A DNA stretch of 64,000 nucleotides from CAVUNY01 sp963843535. Lineage in GTDB: Bacteria; Chloroflexota; Anaerolineae; Anaerolineales; Anaerolineaceae. Shown here in pieces: positions 53,819 to 62,555 of the stretch; position 1 is the stretch's first letter, and each line of letters opens with the position of its first letter. The stretch covers positions 664,055 to 728,054 of the forward strand of contig CAWJKU010000002.1 in NCBI GenBank assembly GCA_963843535.1, in the 5' to 3' direction. The notes under the pieces were generated by a model, which worked only from the letters and a program-made list of their open reading frames with translations, had not been told where the DNA came from and did no database searches. The translations under genes and the position numbers were made by a program.

Positions 53819-54130
53819 ATGGTCTTTATCTTTGAACGTACCGGTGGTTTTACCGCAATCCCGCTTCGTCTGACAGTCGATACGGAGGAGTTAGACGTAC
53901 AGGAGAGCTCAATGCTGCACGCCCAGGTGGCGGAAGCGGATTTCTTCAACTTACCAGGGCGTTTATCTCCCGTCGACAGGGGATATGACCGGTTCACATT
54001 CAAATTAACCGTCCAGGATGCACAACAAAGCCATACCATCGAATATGGCGATGCCAGCATCCCTGAGCCGCTACAGCCATTAATCGACCAGTTGTCTCTT
54101 ATGGCGAGATCCAGACGAAGCCAGGGATAA
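53819..54130 (+). CDS. Emfourin-like protein inhibitor of the M4 protease
   Basis: 103 residues from the ATG at 53819. The pattern FERTGGFTAIPLRLTVDTEELDVQESSMLHAQVAEADFFNLPG then FTFKLTVQDAQQSHTIEYGDASIPEPLQPLIDQL matches the family of emfourin, the small inhibitor first found next to protealysin. The pairing with a PPL-propeptide M4 protease immediately upstream is the known arrangement. It should bind and block the protease in the cytoplasm. The frame is open upstream into the protease gene, but only this start gives the family length. Confidence 0.85.
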   Translation: MVFIFERTGGFTAIPLRLTVDTEELDVQESSMLHAQVAEADFFNLPGRLSPVDRGYDRFTFKLTVQDAQQSHTIEYGDASIPEPLQPLIDQLSLMARSRRSQG

Positions 54131-54142
54131 ATGATGAATTTA

Positions 54143-54181
54143 GCAAAGTCGGCCCGCTGCGCAGGCCGACTTTGCTTTTTT
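54143..54181 (+). terminator. Intrinsic terminator of the protease-inhibitor operon
   Basis: GCAAAGTCGGCC (54143-54154) and GGCCGACTTTGC (54164-54175) are a perfect 12-bp stem, followed by six T. It lies between convergent operons and may act both ways. Confidence 0.9.
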
Positions 54182-54195
54182 AACAATTAGACTGC

Positions 54196-54525
54196 TTATG
54201 GCCGGGCAAAATTTAGTGTGTAGTAACCGCCGAATTTGCTCGATGCGTAATAAGCATAACCAATTCCAATCTGGGTTACTTTGCTGCTGAGGATATTGGC
54301 GCGGTGAATGGCGCTTTTCATCCACCAGTCAAACGCCTCCTGGGCATCTCCGCCTGCATATACGTTCTCGCTCTCATACGTATACTTGTATCCTTGCGCA
54401 GTGAGGCGAGATGAATGGGTCGATTTGTCTGAACCGGGATGGTCCATAAAATTATGACAGGCCATATCCGCGCTGTGTCCAAGCGAGGCAGCGTCCAATT
54501 GATTCTGACGGGTCAACCCGGGCAA
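54196..54525 (-). CDS. CAP-domain lipoprotein, C-terminal CAP part (frameshifted gene)
   Basis: PGLTRQNQLDAASLGHSADMACHNFMDHPGSDKST, then YESENVYAGGDAQEAFDWWMKSAIHRANILSSKVTQIGIGYAY, is a CAP/SCP1 domain (bacterial CAP type) with its conserved His, Glu, Glu and His positions (HSADMA, ENV, HRANIL). The role of bacterial CAP proteins is unclear. The region immediately upstream in frame reads ARAANGLPGL, completing the domain, so this is the second half of the lipoprotein gene rather than a separate gene; the TTG at 54525 is not a real start. Confidence 0.84.
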   Translation of the reverse strand: MPGLTRQNQLDAASLGHSADMACHNFMDHPGSDKSTHSSRLTAQGYKYTYESENVYAGGDAQEAFDWWMKSAIHRANILSSKVTQIGIGYAYYASSKFGGYYTLNFARP

Positions 54526-55387
54526 TCCATTGGCAGCCCGAGCGCTTGTTGATTAATTGGTATAACTGTGCTTCGTAATCCAGGTTGCGCTCATAAGCGC
54601 AATTGACCGGGGGAGGCGTTGCGGTTGGACCAATGCCGGGTCCCCAATCGACTTTGATCTTCACCCAGAACATATCTTCGCCGTGACTGTTCACGCCGAA
54701 ACGTTTCCCGTTGGCATTTTGAAACTGCCAGTCGCCCGCATACGTGCCGCCGTCAGGTGGAGATTTTAGTTTTACGGACACATCAATCACATCCCCGGGT
54801 GCTGCCCTGGGCAGGGGCGACGAAGGCGGGCCGCTCATGATATACCCGTTGGCGAATACCAGCATGTAGCCGTCACCCCAGGTGCAGGTCCCCATATTGC
54901 GGAAGCGCCATGTCTTGGTAAACTCGGTATTTATAGGAAACAGGGTGTCGTCCGGGATGGTAACATCGGCGAAAAAACCTGCTTTATCGATGCAATTATC
55001 CTCTGAATCGGCGGATGTGGGCAGCGCGGCGGCAGTGGGAGTGGGAGATGCAGTCGGGGGATTGCTGGCAGTGGGAGTAGATGATGCCTGCACCGGAAGC
55101 GTAGTGGGAGTGCTGGTGGCATCGACTTTCGGCGAAGCTGCTTGCTGTGTGGCTGTTGGCGAGGCAGTGCTGGTTGGCGCGGGTTGAGTGGGCGTGGTTG
55201 TGCCGGTATTTGTTAGCGAGCCGGCCTGTGTGGCAGTTGTCAGAGCTGCGAGTGTCTCTGCTACCATCGTCCCGACATCCGGAAGCGGTGTTCCGGCAGC
55301 AGATGTGGGCGTGGCATTATTACCACCACATCCGGCTAATCCAATCACGAAAAACGTTAATAATAAAGGCAAGAACAGGCGTTTCAT
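54452..55387 (-). CDS. Lipoprotein with NBR1-Ig-like domain, N-terminal part of the CAP protein (frameshifted gene)
   Basis: The signal peptide has a lipobox (VIGLAGCGG), followed by a long Thr/Ser/Pro linker (about 30-135). An NBR1-type Ig-like domain follows: DNCIDKAGFFADVTIPDDTLF, TKTWRFRNMGTCTWGDGYMLVF, GTYAGDWQFQNANGKRFG. The CAP domain begins at YEAQLYQLINK, then the frame slips. One extra base near 54535-54550 (for example a C in AAGCGCT) restores NKARAANGLPGL. Surface-anchored protein of unknown ligand. Confidence 0.86.
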   Translation of the reverse strand: MKRLFLPLLLTFFVIGLAGCGGNNATPTSAAGTPLPDVGTMVAETLAALTTATQAGSLTNTGTTTPTQPAPTSTASPTATQQAASPKVDATSTPTTLPVQASSTPTASNPPTASPTPTAAALPTSADSEDNCIDKAGFFADVTIPDDTLFPINTEFTKTWRFRNMGTCTWGDGYMLVFANGYIMSGPPSSPLPRAAPGDVIDVSVKLKSPPDGGTYAGDWQFQNANGKRFGVNSHGEDMFWVKIKVDWGPGIGPTATPPPVNCAYERNLDYEAQLYQLINKRSGCQWIARVDPSESIGRCLAWTQRGYGLS

Positions 55388-55456
55388 TAAGCATTCCTTA
55401 AATCGATCTATAACCGATATTATAGACCTGATTAAATAAAAATCAATGCTCGATAC

Positions 55457-57361
55457 CTATTCTTCCAACGTAGAAAGGTCGCCTTCTGGCAAGCCTTGAG
55501 CCCTGGCCTTTAATACCCGCCGCATAATTTTTCCGGAGCGGGTCTTCGGCAGCTGCGTCACCACGGTAATTTTCTCCGGTTTAGCGATGGGGCCCATCTC
55601 GTGCGAAACATGATTTTTTAATTCTTCCACCAGGCTTTCACTGGCTTCAAAACCACTTCTCAGGATCACATAGGAATAAATCGCGTTGCCTTTGATCTCA
55701 TGCGGCAGTCCAATTGCCGCGGCTTCCGCCACTGCCGGATGGCTCACCAGAGCGCTTTCAATCTCCGCGGTTCCCAAACGGTATCCAGAAACTTTGATGA
55801 CATCGTCCACGCGCCCAATGATCCAGTAATAACCATCCTCATCACGGCGGGCGCTGTCGCCCGTAAAATAAACACCGGGGAATTTTGTCCAATACTGCTC
55901 CACATACCGGTCCGGGTCTTTGTAAATGGTGCGCAGCATTGCCGGCCAGGGTTTTTTCAATACTAGGTACCCCTCTTCACCCACAGCCACCGGCTTTCCA
56001 TGTTCGTCATAAATATCAGCTTCGACCCCCGGAAACGGCCGGGTAGCGCTGCCCGGCTTAAGGCTGACAGCCGGCATGGGAGTGATCATAAACATGCCGG
56101 TTTCAGTCTGCCACCAGGTATCCATGATCGGGCAGCGCGCTTTACCGATCACCTCATAATACCAGCGCCACGCTTCGGGATTAATCGGTTCGCCAACAGA
56201 GCCCAGCAGGCGCAGTGAAGATAAATCGTGCCGGTTTGGCCAGGCGTCGCCAAAGCGCATCAACCCGCGAATCGCCGTGGGGGCAGTATAAACCACATTC
56301 AGGCCATATTTCTCGACCATGCTCCACCAGCGGTTGGGATATGGATAAGTCGGCGCCCCTTCATACATGAAACTGGTTGAACCCAACAGCAGCGGGCCGT
56401 AAACGATGTAGCTGTGCCCGGTGATCCATCCCGGATCTGCTGTGCACCAGTAGCGATCTTCCTCGCGAAGATCGAACACCATTTTCAAGGTCGTAGCCAC
56501 ACCGACCATATAACCGCCGTGGGTATGGAGAATCGCTTTCGGCCGCCCTGTAGTGCCGGAGGTGTACAGCATAAATAATGGGTCTTCCGCATCCATCTCC
56601 TCGGTTTCACAGCGCGACTGCCCGCCCGCAGATTTTGCCACCGGCAGACTCATCAGGTCCTGATACCAGTAATCCCTTCCTGCTTCCATGGATACATCCT
56701 GACCGGTACGTTTCACCACGATCACGGTTTCCACCGTCGCACAGCGCTTTAGCGCTTCATCGACGATCTTTTTTAGTTCAATGATCTTGCCGTTCATATA
56801 CCCGCCATCACAGGTGATGACTACATTCGATTGGCTGTCTTCGATCCGTCCATGGATCGCTTCCACAGAAAAACCGCCATAAACCACCGAATGCACCGCG
56901 CCGATTTTCGCGCACGCTAGCATGGCGATCGGCAGCTCAGGTACCCGTCCCATATAGATTGTCACCCGGTCACCTTTTTTCACGCCCATGCTGCGCAGCA
57001 CGTTCGAGAACATGCACACTTCACGGCTTAAGGCATGATAAGAAAAGGTTCGGTTTTCCCCTTTTTCCCCTTCCCAAATTAACGCCAGCTTGTTGCGCCG
57101 CCACGACTTAACATGGCGGTCGAGGCAGTTGTAGACGATATTCGTCTTGCCATCCACAAACCACTTATAAAAAGGTTTGTTGGAGTCGTCCAACACTTTG
57201 GTCCAGGGTTCGAACCACTCAAACTGCCTGGCTTGCTCATCCCAGAACCCTTCCAGGTCTTGAGCCGCTCGCCGAGAAAGTTCATCAGGATTGGTGATAA
57301 TGGCTTGCTGGATAATTTCCGGGCCTGGTTGATATTGTTCTTTCTGACTATCTTTTAACAT
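55457..57361 (-). CDS. acsA: Acetyl-CoA synthetase (AMP-forming)
   Basis: 634 residues from the ATG at 57361, preceded by AAGGA at 8 bases; an ATG at 57370 is also in frame. Adenylate-forming motifs: YTSGTTGRPK (P-loop), WWQTETG, GDSARRDEDGYYWIIGRVDD, and the C-terminal PKTRSGKIMRR lysine that can be acetylated. Converts acetate, ATP and CoA to acetyl-CoA. Confidence 0.93.
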   Translation of the reverse strand: MLKDSQKEQYQPGPEIIQQAIITNPDELSRRAAQDLEGFWDEQARQFEWFEPWTKVLDDSNKPFYKWFVDGKTNIVYNCLDRHVKSWRRNKLALIWEGEKGENRTFSYHALSREVCMFSNVLRSMGVKKGDRVTIYMGRVPELPIAMLACAKIGAVHSVVYGGFSVEAIHGRIEDSQSNVVITCDGGYMNGKIIELKKIVDEALKRCATVETVIVVKRTGQDVSMEAGRDYWYQDLMSLPVAKSAGGQSRCETEEMDAEDPLFMLYTSGTTGRPKAILHTHGGYMVGVATTLKMVFDLREEDRYWCTADPGWITGHSYIVYGPLLLGSTSFMYEGAPTYPYPNRWWSMVEKYGLNVVYTAPTAIRGLMRFGDAWPNRHDLSSLRLLGSVGEPINPEAWRWYYEVIGKARCPIMDTWWQTETGMFMITPMPAVSLKPGSATRPFPGVEADIYDEHGKPVAVGEEGYLVLKKPWPAMLRTIYKDPDRYVEQYWTKFPGVYFTGDSARRDEDGYYWIIGRVDDVIKVSGYRLGTAEIESALVSHPAVAEAAAIGLPHEIKGNAIYSYVILRSGFEASESLVEELKNHVSHEMGPIAKPEKITVVTQLPKTRSGKIMRRVLKARAQGLPEGDLSTLEE

Positions 57362-57450
57362 GGATCCCATCCTTATCAGTCATAAATACGCATGTCTACC
57401 ATATATGTGACAATTATAATTATTTTTATCAAATTTACCAGGAACTGCCC

Positions 57451-57488
57451 AAAATAAAAATCCCATGGGCTACTGGATACCCATGGGA
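57451..57488 (-). terminator. Intrinsic terminator after the OsmC gene
   Basis: On the minus strand TCCCATGGG (57480-57488) and CCCATGGGA (57461-57469) form a 9-bp stem, followed by TTTTTATTTT. Confidence 0.78.
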
Positions 57489-57511
57489 GATCGCAAAAAG
57501 TTGATGCTAGC

Positions 57512-57937
57512 TCAAACCATACGCGCCGAAAGGGTAATTTCAACACCCTTCAGTGCTGCGGATACCGGGCAGCCTTCTTTCGTCGCTGCGGCGATTTCCT
57601 GGAATTTCTCGGCGTCAATCCCGGTAACTTTAACTTCCGTATCCAGATGGATATGGGTGATGCGGGCCCTGCCATCCACCCTCCCCAACGTCACCTGTGC
57701 CCTCGTAAAAATCCGGTCAGGGGTGATTCCCACTTTTCCTAAATCACCACTCAGCGCCATCGAATAGCAGCCGGCATGCGCCGCGCCGATCAATTCTTCG
57801 GGATTTGTCCCTGTTCCTTCTTCAAAGCGCGATGACCAGGTGTATGCGCCTTCATATGCACCGCTGCCTAATTTCATGGTGCCTTTGCCTTCTTTCAAAC
57901 TGCCTTGCCAAACTGCTTCTGCCGTCCGTTCAGCCAT
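57512..57937 (-). CDS. OsmC-family peroxiredoxin-like protein
   Basis: 141 residues from the ATG at 57937, chosen for the GGAGG 8 bases upstream. GTNPEELIGAAHAGCYSMALS and KEGCPVSAALKGVEITLSARMV carry the two redox cysteines of the OsmC/Ohr family, here in the OsmC subgroup arrangement. Reduces organic hydroperoxides. It is a single-gene unit with a terminator and fits the oxygen exposure implied by cydAB. Confidence 0.9.
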   Translation of the reverse strand: MAERTAEAVWQGSLKEGKGTMKLGSGAYEGAYTWSSRFEEGTGTNPEELIGAAHAGCYSMALSGDLGKVGITPDRIFTRAQVTLGRVDGRARITHIHLDTEVKVTGIDAEKFQEIAAATKEGCPVSAALKGVEITLSARMV

Positions 57938-58081
57938 GTTTATATCCTCCATTTTGAAGATTGAATCATTTTATTGATAATTATTATACTATTTATTTTT
58001 ATTATAAACAAATTTAAGAGCTTGATGAATGATTGTTAATCAGCTTGACAAACACTCGCGCTCGGGATAAAGTGAACTAAT

Positions 58082-60448
58082 ATGGTCGGATTACCTTTAA
58101 ATAAACCGTCTGGAGAGCATGCCACCTACGACCTTGGCTGGGTGATCCAGAACCAGCAAATTAGCGATGAAGAACTATGCAGTTATCTTCTGGATGACGT
58201 CTCACCGGAGATTGATCGCCTGGTCTATCGGTTCATGAAGTCGCCGGCCGACCGGATTGCGGCGGTTGACCAGATCATATTCACCCTGCTGCGAAACCGG
58301 AGAAGGTATAAAAGCAATATGTCGGGGAAGGCCTGGCTTTACCAACTGATCCTTGATGAATGTTTGAAAAAAGTCCGGCAGGGGTCGGTTCACAAAAGGT
58401 ACGCCATCCGTCAGGTGCTCAAGGCAATCGATACCCAACCCGCAGGCGAAACCCATTTCTCACAATTAATGGATTCATATACGGTTTCGCAGCGCCTGTT
58501 TGCGGTTTTGCATTTTGGTCAGAATCTATCCGCTGAGGAAATCGCTCACCTGGTTATTATGCCGAAGGAGACGATTCAAGCAGATTTAACGCAATTGCGC
58601 CAATCAATGTTAGCCCACTTGCGCTCATGCGAGGAATGCTCCACAATTTACAGCAGTTTGACAGGAATGGAGGCAGCGTTATCCTCAGCCCTCCAAACCC
58701 ATCACAACCTGATTGAAACCACGCGCGACAACCGTTCGGATTGGGCCAACTCTATCCTGAACCGCCTGGATCGCGCGAAAACAAGCCAGCGCAATCGCAG
58801 ATGGGCATCACGGATCGCTGAGTTCGGGCTCCTGGTGATTTTCCTCGTGATTGGCGAGCTGGCAATCGGCCAATCCTGGCCTTTTCCCCCGCAAGAAACC
58901 AGACCTACTGAGACTGTCGTACGCCTCGTTGCATCCGAAAAATCTACCCCCGAGCCTGCGCCTGCATTTACCCCAACCCCTTTACCACTGGCAGCCGAGA
59001 TCGATCCGGAAAGGGCTATGGAGGATATTCTTTCTTTATCTCTCACCAGCTGGGCGCGGTGGCAAACACTCTGGGCGGATGTCGAAGTGAAAACATACAA
59101 GACAGAGAGTTACAGCGATGGCGCTGCCAGTATTCCTGGTGATCTGATCCGCAAACAAATCTGGCTCACCCTGCCAGGATATTCGCGCGTGATGAGCGGT
59201 GCGCCTTCAGGTAATCCAGACATCACTTATTCGATTAACGACCAAAAGATGTACGGCCAAAACTTTAACAATGGTCAGATTATCACAGGCTCTACATCCG
59301 AACTTATTCCTGATGAAGAACTGCGCCGAATGTTTTCTCCGATCGATATGTTTCCTTCAGGCGGGAAATTTAATCGTATCGGCAGCGACGCGATTGCCGG
59401 CCGCCCTACCTGGGTGCTGGATTGGAGTTCCAACGGGCATCGGAATTTTCGTTTTTGGATCGATCAAAAATATGGGGTAGTATTGCGCCGCCTGGAATTC
59501 GGCCCAGAATTGTTTCAACCGGTTGTATCCAACATCACGGTCACTAAAATTTTTTTTGATGCAAATATCCCGGCCGCGATCTACGAACCCGACCGCTATA
59601 AAGGAGACCATTTTGCCTATGATTTTTCGGGAGATCCAGTTTTACTTGACTTAAAATCTGTCCTGGCCTCCTGGTCAAATCCAGGTATTAATTTCTCGCG
59701 GAAACAGAATTCTTCTCCGATCAGCAATAGCTACGCAACGTCTCATCTTTACTTTCTTAATGTTCCGGCGGGAGGGATACAAAGAGATGAGGGGCCTGGG
59801 CTGGAATTGTTTGCTGACTATACTGACCTGGGGAAACTGCCCCTGGGCGGGAAATCGATCCTGTCCTGTGAGCGCTCGCCCGACGGCAGCCGGATTGCCT
59901 ATAATTCGCCTCCCATCGATGGCTCTGGGGACAGCATGTTGTTGGTCGCCGACCTTGCCTCAATTCAATCCGCACGCCCAGCCCTCCTGGGGGGAATTAC
60001 TGCGGGAGATTTCGCCTTCTCACCGGATAATACCCGCCTGGCATTTTTCGGCTGCGAAAAAGCTTCTGGATTTTGCGGAATTTTCGTACTGGATCTTACG
60101 AGTTGGAAGCTGACTCGCCTCACGCCAATGACCTATGCAGATTACCTGTTTTGGGCTTCGGATGGGCATTCAATCGCCCTGGTAGGCAAGGATGATCTCA
60201 GCGCGTCCAGCGCAAAATTAGCGACAGCGAACCTTTTGATGAACGAAGCAATGGCCCTGCTTCATCCCTGGTATTTCCAGGTCATTGATGCGAGCAATGG
60301 TGATGTGGCGTTTAAAAGGTCTTTCGACTGGTCCAATTTGAGCGCCCCCCCTGATTCGCCCACAAAAAACTGGAATACGCCTTTTAAAATTTCTGCTACC
60401 GGTACGGTTGGGTGCGTACAGTCTCCAGCGAATTCCAGCAGCCGCTAA
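58082..60448 (+). CDS. Membrane-bound ECF sigma-like / zinc anti-sigma-like fusion with extracellular LolA- and TolB-like domain
   Basis: 788 residues. Residues about 25-110 look like a divergent sigma region 2 (SGKAWLYQLILDECLKKVRQ) and about 150-178 like region 4 (LSAEEIAHLVIMPKETIQADLTQLRQSML). Directly after comes H179-x3-C183-x2-C186, the pattern of zinc-binding anti-sigma domains. One transmembrane helix (about 247-266, FGLLVIFLVIGELAIG) follows, then a Pro linker, a segment resembling LolA/RseB (DVEVKTYKTES..., QIWLTLPGYSRVMSG) and a propeller-like C-terminus (SCERSPDGSRIAYNS, FAFSPDNTRLAFFG). Whether the sigma part is active is unknown. Confidence 0.8.
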   Translation: MVGLPLNKPSGEHATYDLGWVIQNQQISDEELCSYLLDDVSPEIDRLVYRFMKSPADRIAAVDQIIFTLLRNRRRYKSNMSGKAWLYQLILDECLKKVRQGSVHKRYAIRQVLKAIDTQPAGETHFSQLMDSYTVSQRLFAVLHFGQNLSAEEIAHLVIMPKETIQADLTQLRQSMLAHLRSCEECSTIYSSLTGMEAALSSALQTHHNLIETTRDNRSDWANSILNRLDRAKTSQRNRRWASRIAEFGLLVIFLVIGELAIGQSWPFPPQETRPTETVVRLVASEKSTPEPAPAFTPTPLPLAAEIDPERAMEDILSLSLTSWARWQTLWADVEVKTYKTESYSDGAASIPGDLIRKQIWLTLPGYSRVMSGAPSGNPDITYSINDQKMYGQNFNNGQIITGSTSELIPDEELRRMFSPIDMFPSGGKFNRIGSDAIAGRPTWVLDWSSNGHRNFRFWIDQKYGVVLRRLEFGPELFQPVVSNITVTKIFFDANIPAAIYEPDRYKGDHFAYDFSGDPVLLDLKSVLASWSNPGINFSRKQNSSPISNSYATSHLYFLNVPAGGIQRDEGPGLELFADYTDLGKLPLGGKSILSCERSPDGSRIAYNSPPIDGSGDSMLLVADLASIQSARPALLGGITAGDFAFSPDNTRLAFFGCEKASGFCGIFVLDLTSWKLTRLTPMTYADYLFWASDGHSIALVGKDDLSASSAKLATANLLMNEAMALLHPWYFQVIDASNGDVAFKRSFDWSNLSAPPDSPTKNWNTPFKISATGTVGCVQSPANSSSR

Positions 60449-61851
60449 CCAGATCCAATGCCAGAAACGTTTTCTTTGTTCTCTATTGAATTCAACATAA
60501 AATAACTGCCAACGAAGATACATCCGCTCACTGAAAGCATGGTGCGCTCGATCGATGTGCTCAAATGCCATGACAGATCAGATGGGGTCAGCAGGTAAAC
60601 CACAACCATGCCTGCGGCAAAAATACCTCCCGACAGCAAGGCCGGCAGGCCTTCTCTGGGGAATGACTTGTTCCAGGCAACACTTGCACAATACACCATC
60701 CCCAACAGAAGCAGTGCGCCTTCATTTTCAACAAAAACACTTTTAAGAATTTGCTTGTAAGATCCATCTGATATCCTATTGAAGATGCGTGCGGACAATT
60801 CGGTTTTGCCAATGTCTAAATCGTTCTGCAAATTCCACTGCTGTTTATCAAAAGTCCATAAAACAAATGGAATCAATGCGACCATCGCGGCCAGAATAAA
60901 TTTCCAGTGGGCAGACACAATGACTCGAAGCAAGAAATGTTTTCTTTTTAAAAAGGCGACCAGGAGAATAGATCCAAGTCCGGCGATTGCCCCTAAAGCT
61001 CCCTCATTCTTGATCGACAAAAGGACGATGAAGCAGCACACGCTTGAGAACAAATCGACCGGATTGGATGATTTTACATATCTACCTAACAACAGGACCG
61101 CAATAGAAAAATATAAAGCCACATACCCATCCATGTATCCGTTCCAAAGCCAGTTCGAAAATCCAAATGGAATCAACAAAAGCAGTATGGCAAAACTAAA
61201 CGACCGGCGAGCAAATGTAAACAGCCAGCCTACGGCCGGAACGAGCATGAAATAGAGGGAGATTTTGGGTAGATATTCATTCCAAAATCCCATCACATAC
61301 GACACCTGCGCAGCTACCGCAGGGATGAGGTTTGGATAATCGGCATGCATGAAACCCAATGAAGGATGCTGCCAACCAGCCGAAAGACCAATTGAGCCCG
61401 CCGAGTAGATCATTTTGGCATGGAAAAACCAGATCGAACGCGCATCCCAGTCATTCAAAGGGTCAGCCAGAATCGGGCCCAGGAATAGAAGACAAATGAA
61501 GGCACATACGAAGTATGTTTTAATAGATCCCGCCGTTGGCATCTGACGGGTAGGATCCCGAAATATGTAGATGGCAAGACAGGCCGCCCCGCCAAACGAT
61601 AGAATGGATCCAGCGAGGAGGCTGGTCGTTAACGATTGAAAGATTAATACCAGGGCATAATTAATGGTCAAACCGCTTAGCAATAACAAAGGAATCACCC
61701 GGATAAGTGGCATATCTTTTTTCTTCCTGATCAAGCTTCCTTGCAGCAGCGGTCCGATCGCAAGCCAACCCAGGCCTGAAAAGTAAAAAAATCCCAGTCC
61801 CGTTATTAAAAGTAATCTGGCAATGTTAATGACAGTATCCAAGCGCCACAT
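60445..61851 (-). CDS. Polytopic membrane protein, GT-C-glycosyltransferase-like
   Basis: 468 residues with about eleven helices. After the first helices, the loop DPLNDWDARSIWFFHAKMIYSAGS has the acidic/aromatic pattern seen in GT-C type transferases that act on polyprenyl-linked sugars; the FMHADYPNLIPAVAAQVSYVMGFWNEYLPKIS loop fits too. No nucleotide-sugar site is present. The start overlaps the upstream gene by 26 bases and lacks a clear SD. It converges with the sigma fusion. Confidence 0.72.
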   Translation of the reverse strand: MWRLDTVINIARLLLITGLGFFYFSGLGWLAIGPLLQGSLIRKKKDMPLIRVIPLLLLSGLTINYALVLIFQSLTTSLLAGSILSFGGAACLAIYIFRDPTRQMPTAGSIKTYFVCAFICLLFLGPILADPLNDWDARSIWFFHAKMIYSAGSIGLSAGWQHPSLGFMHADYPNLIPAVAAQVSYVMGFWNEYLPKISLYFMLVPAVGWLFTFARRSFSFAILLLLIPFGFSNWLWNGYMDGYVALYFSIAVLLLGRYVKSSNPVDLFSSVCCFIVLLSIKNEGALGAIAGLGSILLVAFLKRKHFLLRVIVSAHWKFILAAMVALIPFVLWTFDKQQWNLQNDLDIGKTELSARIFNRISDGSYKQILKSVFVENEGALLLLGMVYCASVAWNKSFPREGLPALLSGGIFAAGMVVVYLLTPSDLSWHLSTSIERTMLSVSGCIFVGSYFMLNSIENKENVSGIGSG

Positions 61852-62410
61852 CCTTTAACTGATCAATGACCATACAACCAGGATATCCCTCAAACTCTTC
61901 GAACGCACCAAAAAGATATGGCGATGTATTTTCCTTGACAACCGGCCACGCTGCCTCGGTCATCCGCTGGCTGATCCATCCGTCTTCGTCAAACGTCTTC
62001 GACAGCCGGTAATTAGCCATCTGATGAGTTTGAATGAGGGAGAGCATTTGGCGAACTTGAATCGGCAATACTTCTTGTCCCGAGCCAGGTTTAAAAAGCT
62101 GAGCCAGCGCCGGGGGAACATGATGATAGGTGCTTAGATTCAGGTCTCTCAATTTCGATAAAGTGTTTAATACTGGCGTGTTAAACAACACAATCACTAA
62201 AACGGCTGCAGCAAGCAGGATAAAGGCCCGGCGGCGTAAAAAAAAGAAGATCAAGAAAAATGCGATGATGATTACTCCATCAAAAGGTCGCGCCATGAAA
62301 ATAAGGAACAAAACCCAGATGCCCAGTGGGATGACGCGGATTAACCACCTCCATTTCTCGTTCATTTGTTTGAACTCTGTCCCCGTTTCCCCAGATTTCT
62401 CATTATTCAT
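61826..62410 (-). CDS. Membrane protein of unknown function, partner of the GT-C-like gene
   Basis: 194 residues from the ATG at 62410, which has GGAGG 7 bases upstream; the frame is open 9 codons further. Three hydrophobic stretches in the N-terminal half (LIRVIPLGIWVLFLIFMAR, GVIIIAFFLIFFFL, AFILLAAAVLVIVLF) precede an extracytoplasmic region of about 110 residues ending in YPGCMVIDQLKDVALGYCH. No family is recognised. Coupled to the GT-C-like gene, suggesting a common membrane task. Confidence 0.7.
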   Translation of the reverse strand: MNNEKSGETGTEFKQMNEKWRWLIRVIPLGIWVLFLIFMARPFDGVIIIAFFLIFFFLRRRAFILLAAAVLVIVLFNTPVLNTLSKLRDLNLSTYHHVPPALAQLFKPGSGQEVLPIQVRQMLSLIQTHQMANYRLSKTFDEDGWISQRMTEAAWPVVKENTSPYLFGAFEEFEGYPGCMVIDQLKDVALGYCH

Positions 62411-62555
62411 GTACTCGCCTCCTTCATTTTGGGGCATTTCGTAACACAGGTTTGAGGGTTATCCCATAAGACGCATCAGGTGGAATTGGGCTGATTTTAT
62501 TAGAAGAGAACTAAGTAGTTCTCTCGCTTGGAAAAAGAGCTATCCAATCCTGTGT

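Noticed and set aside
18426..55387. Selenocysteine recoding or programmed frameshifting as the cause of the five split genes
   Set aside because: The breaks are changes of frame, not in-frame TGA codons, and no common slippery heptamer or downstream structure is present.
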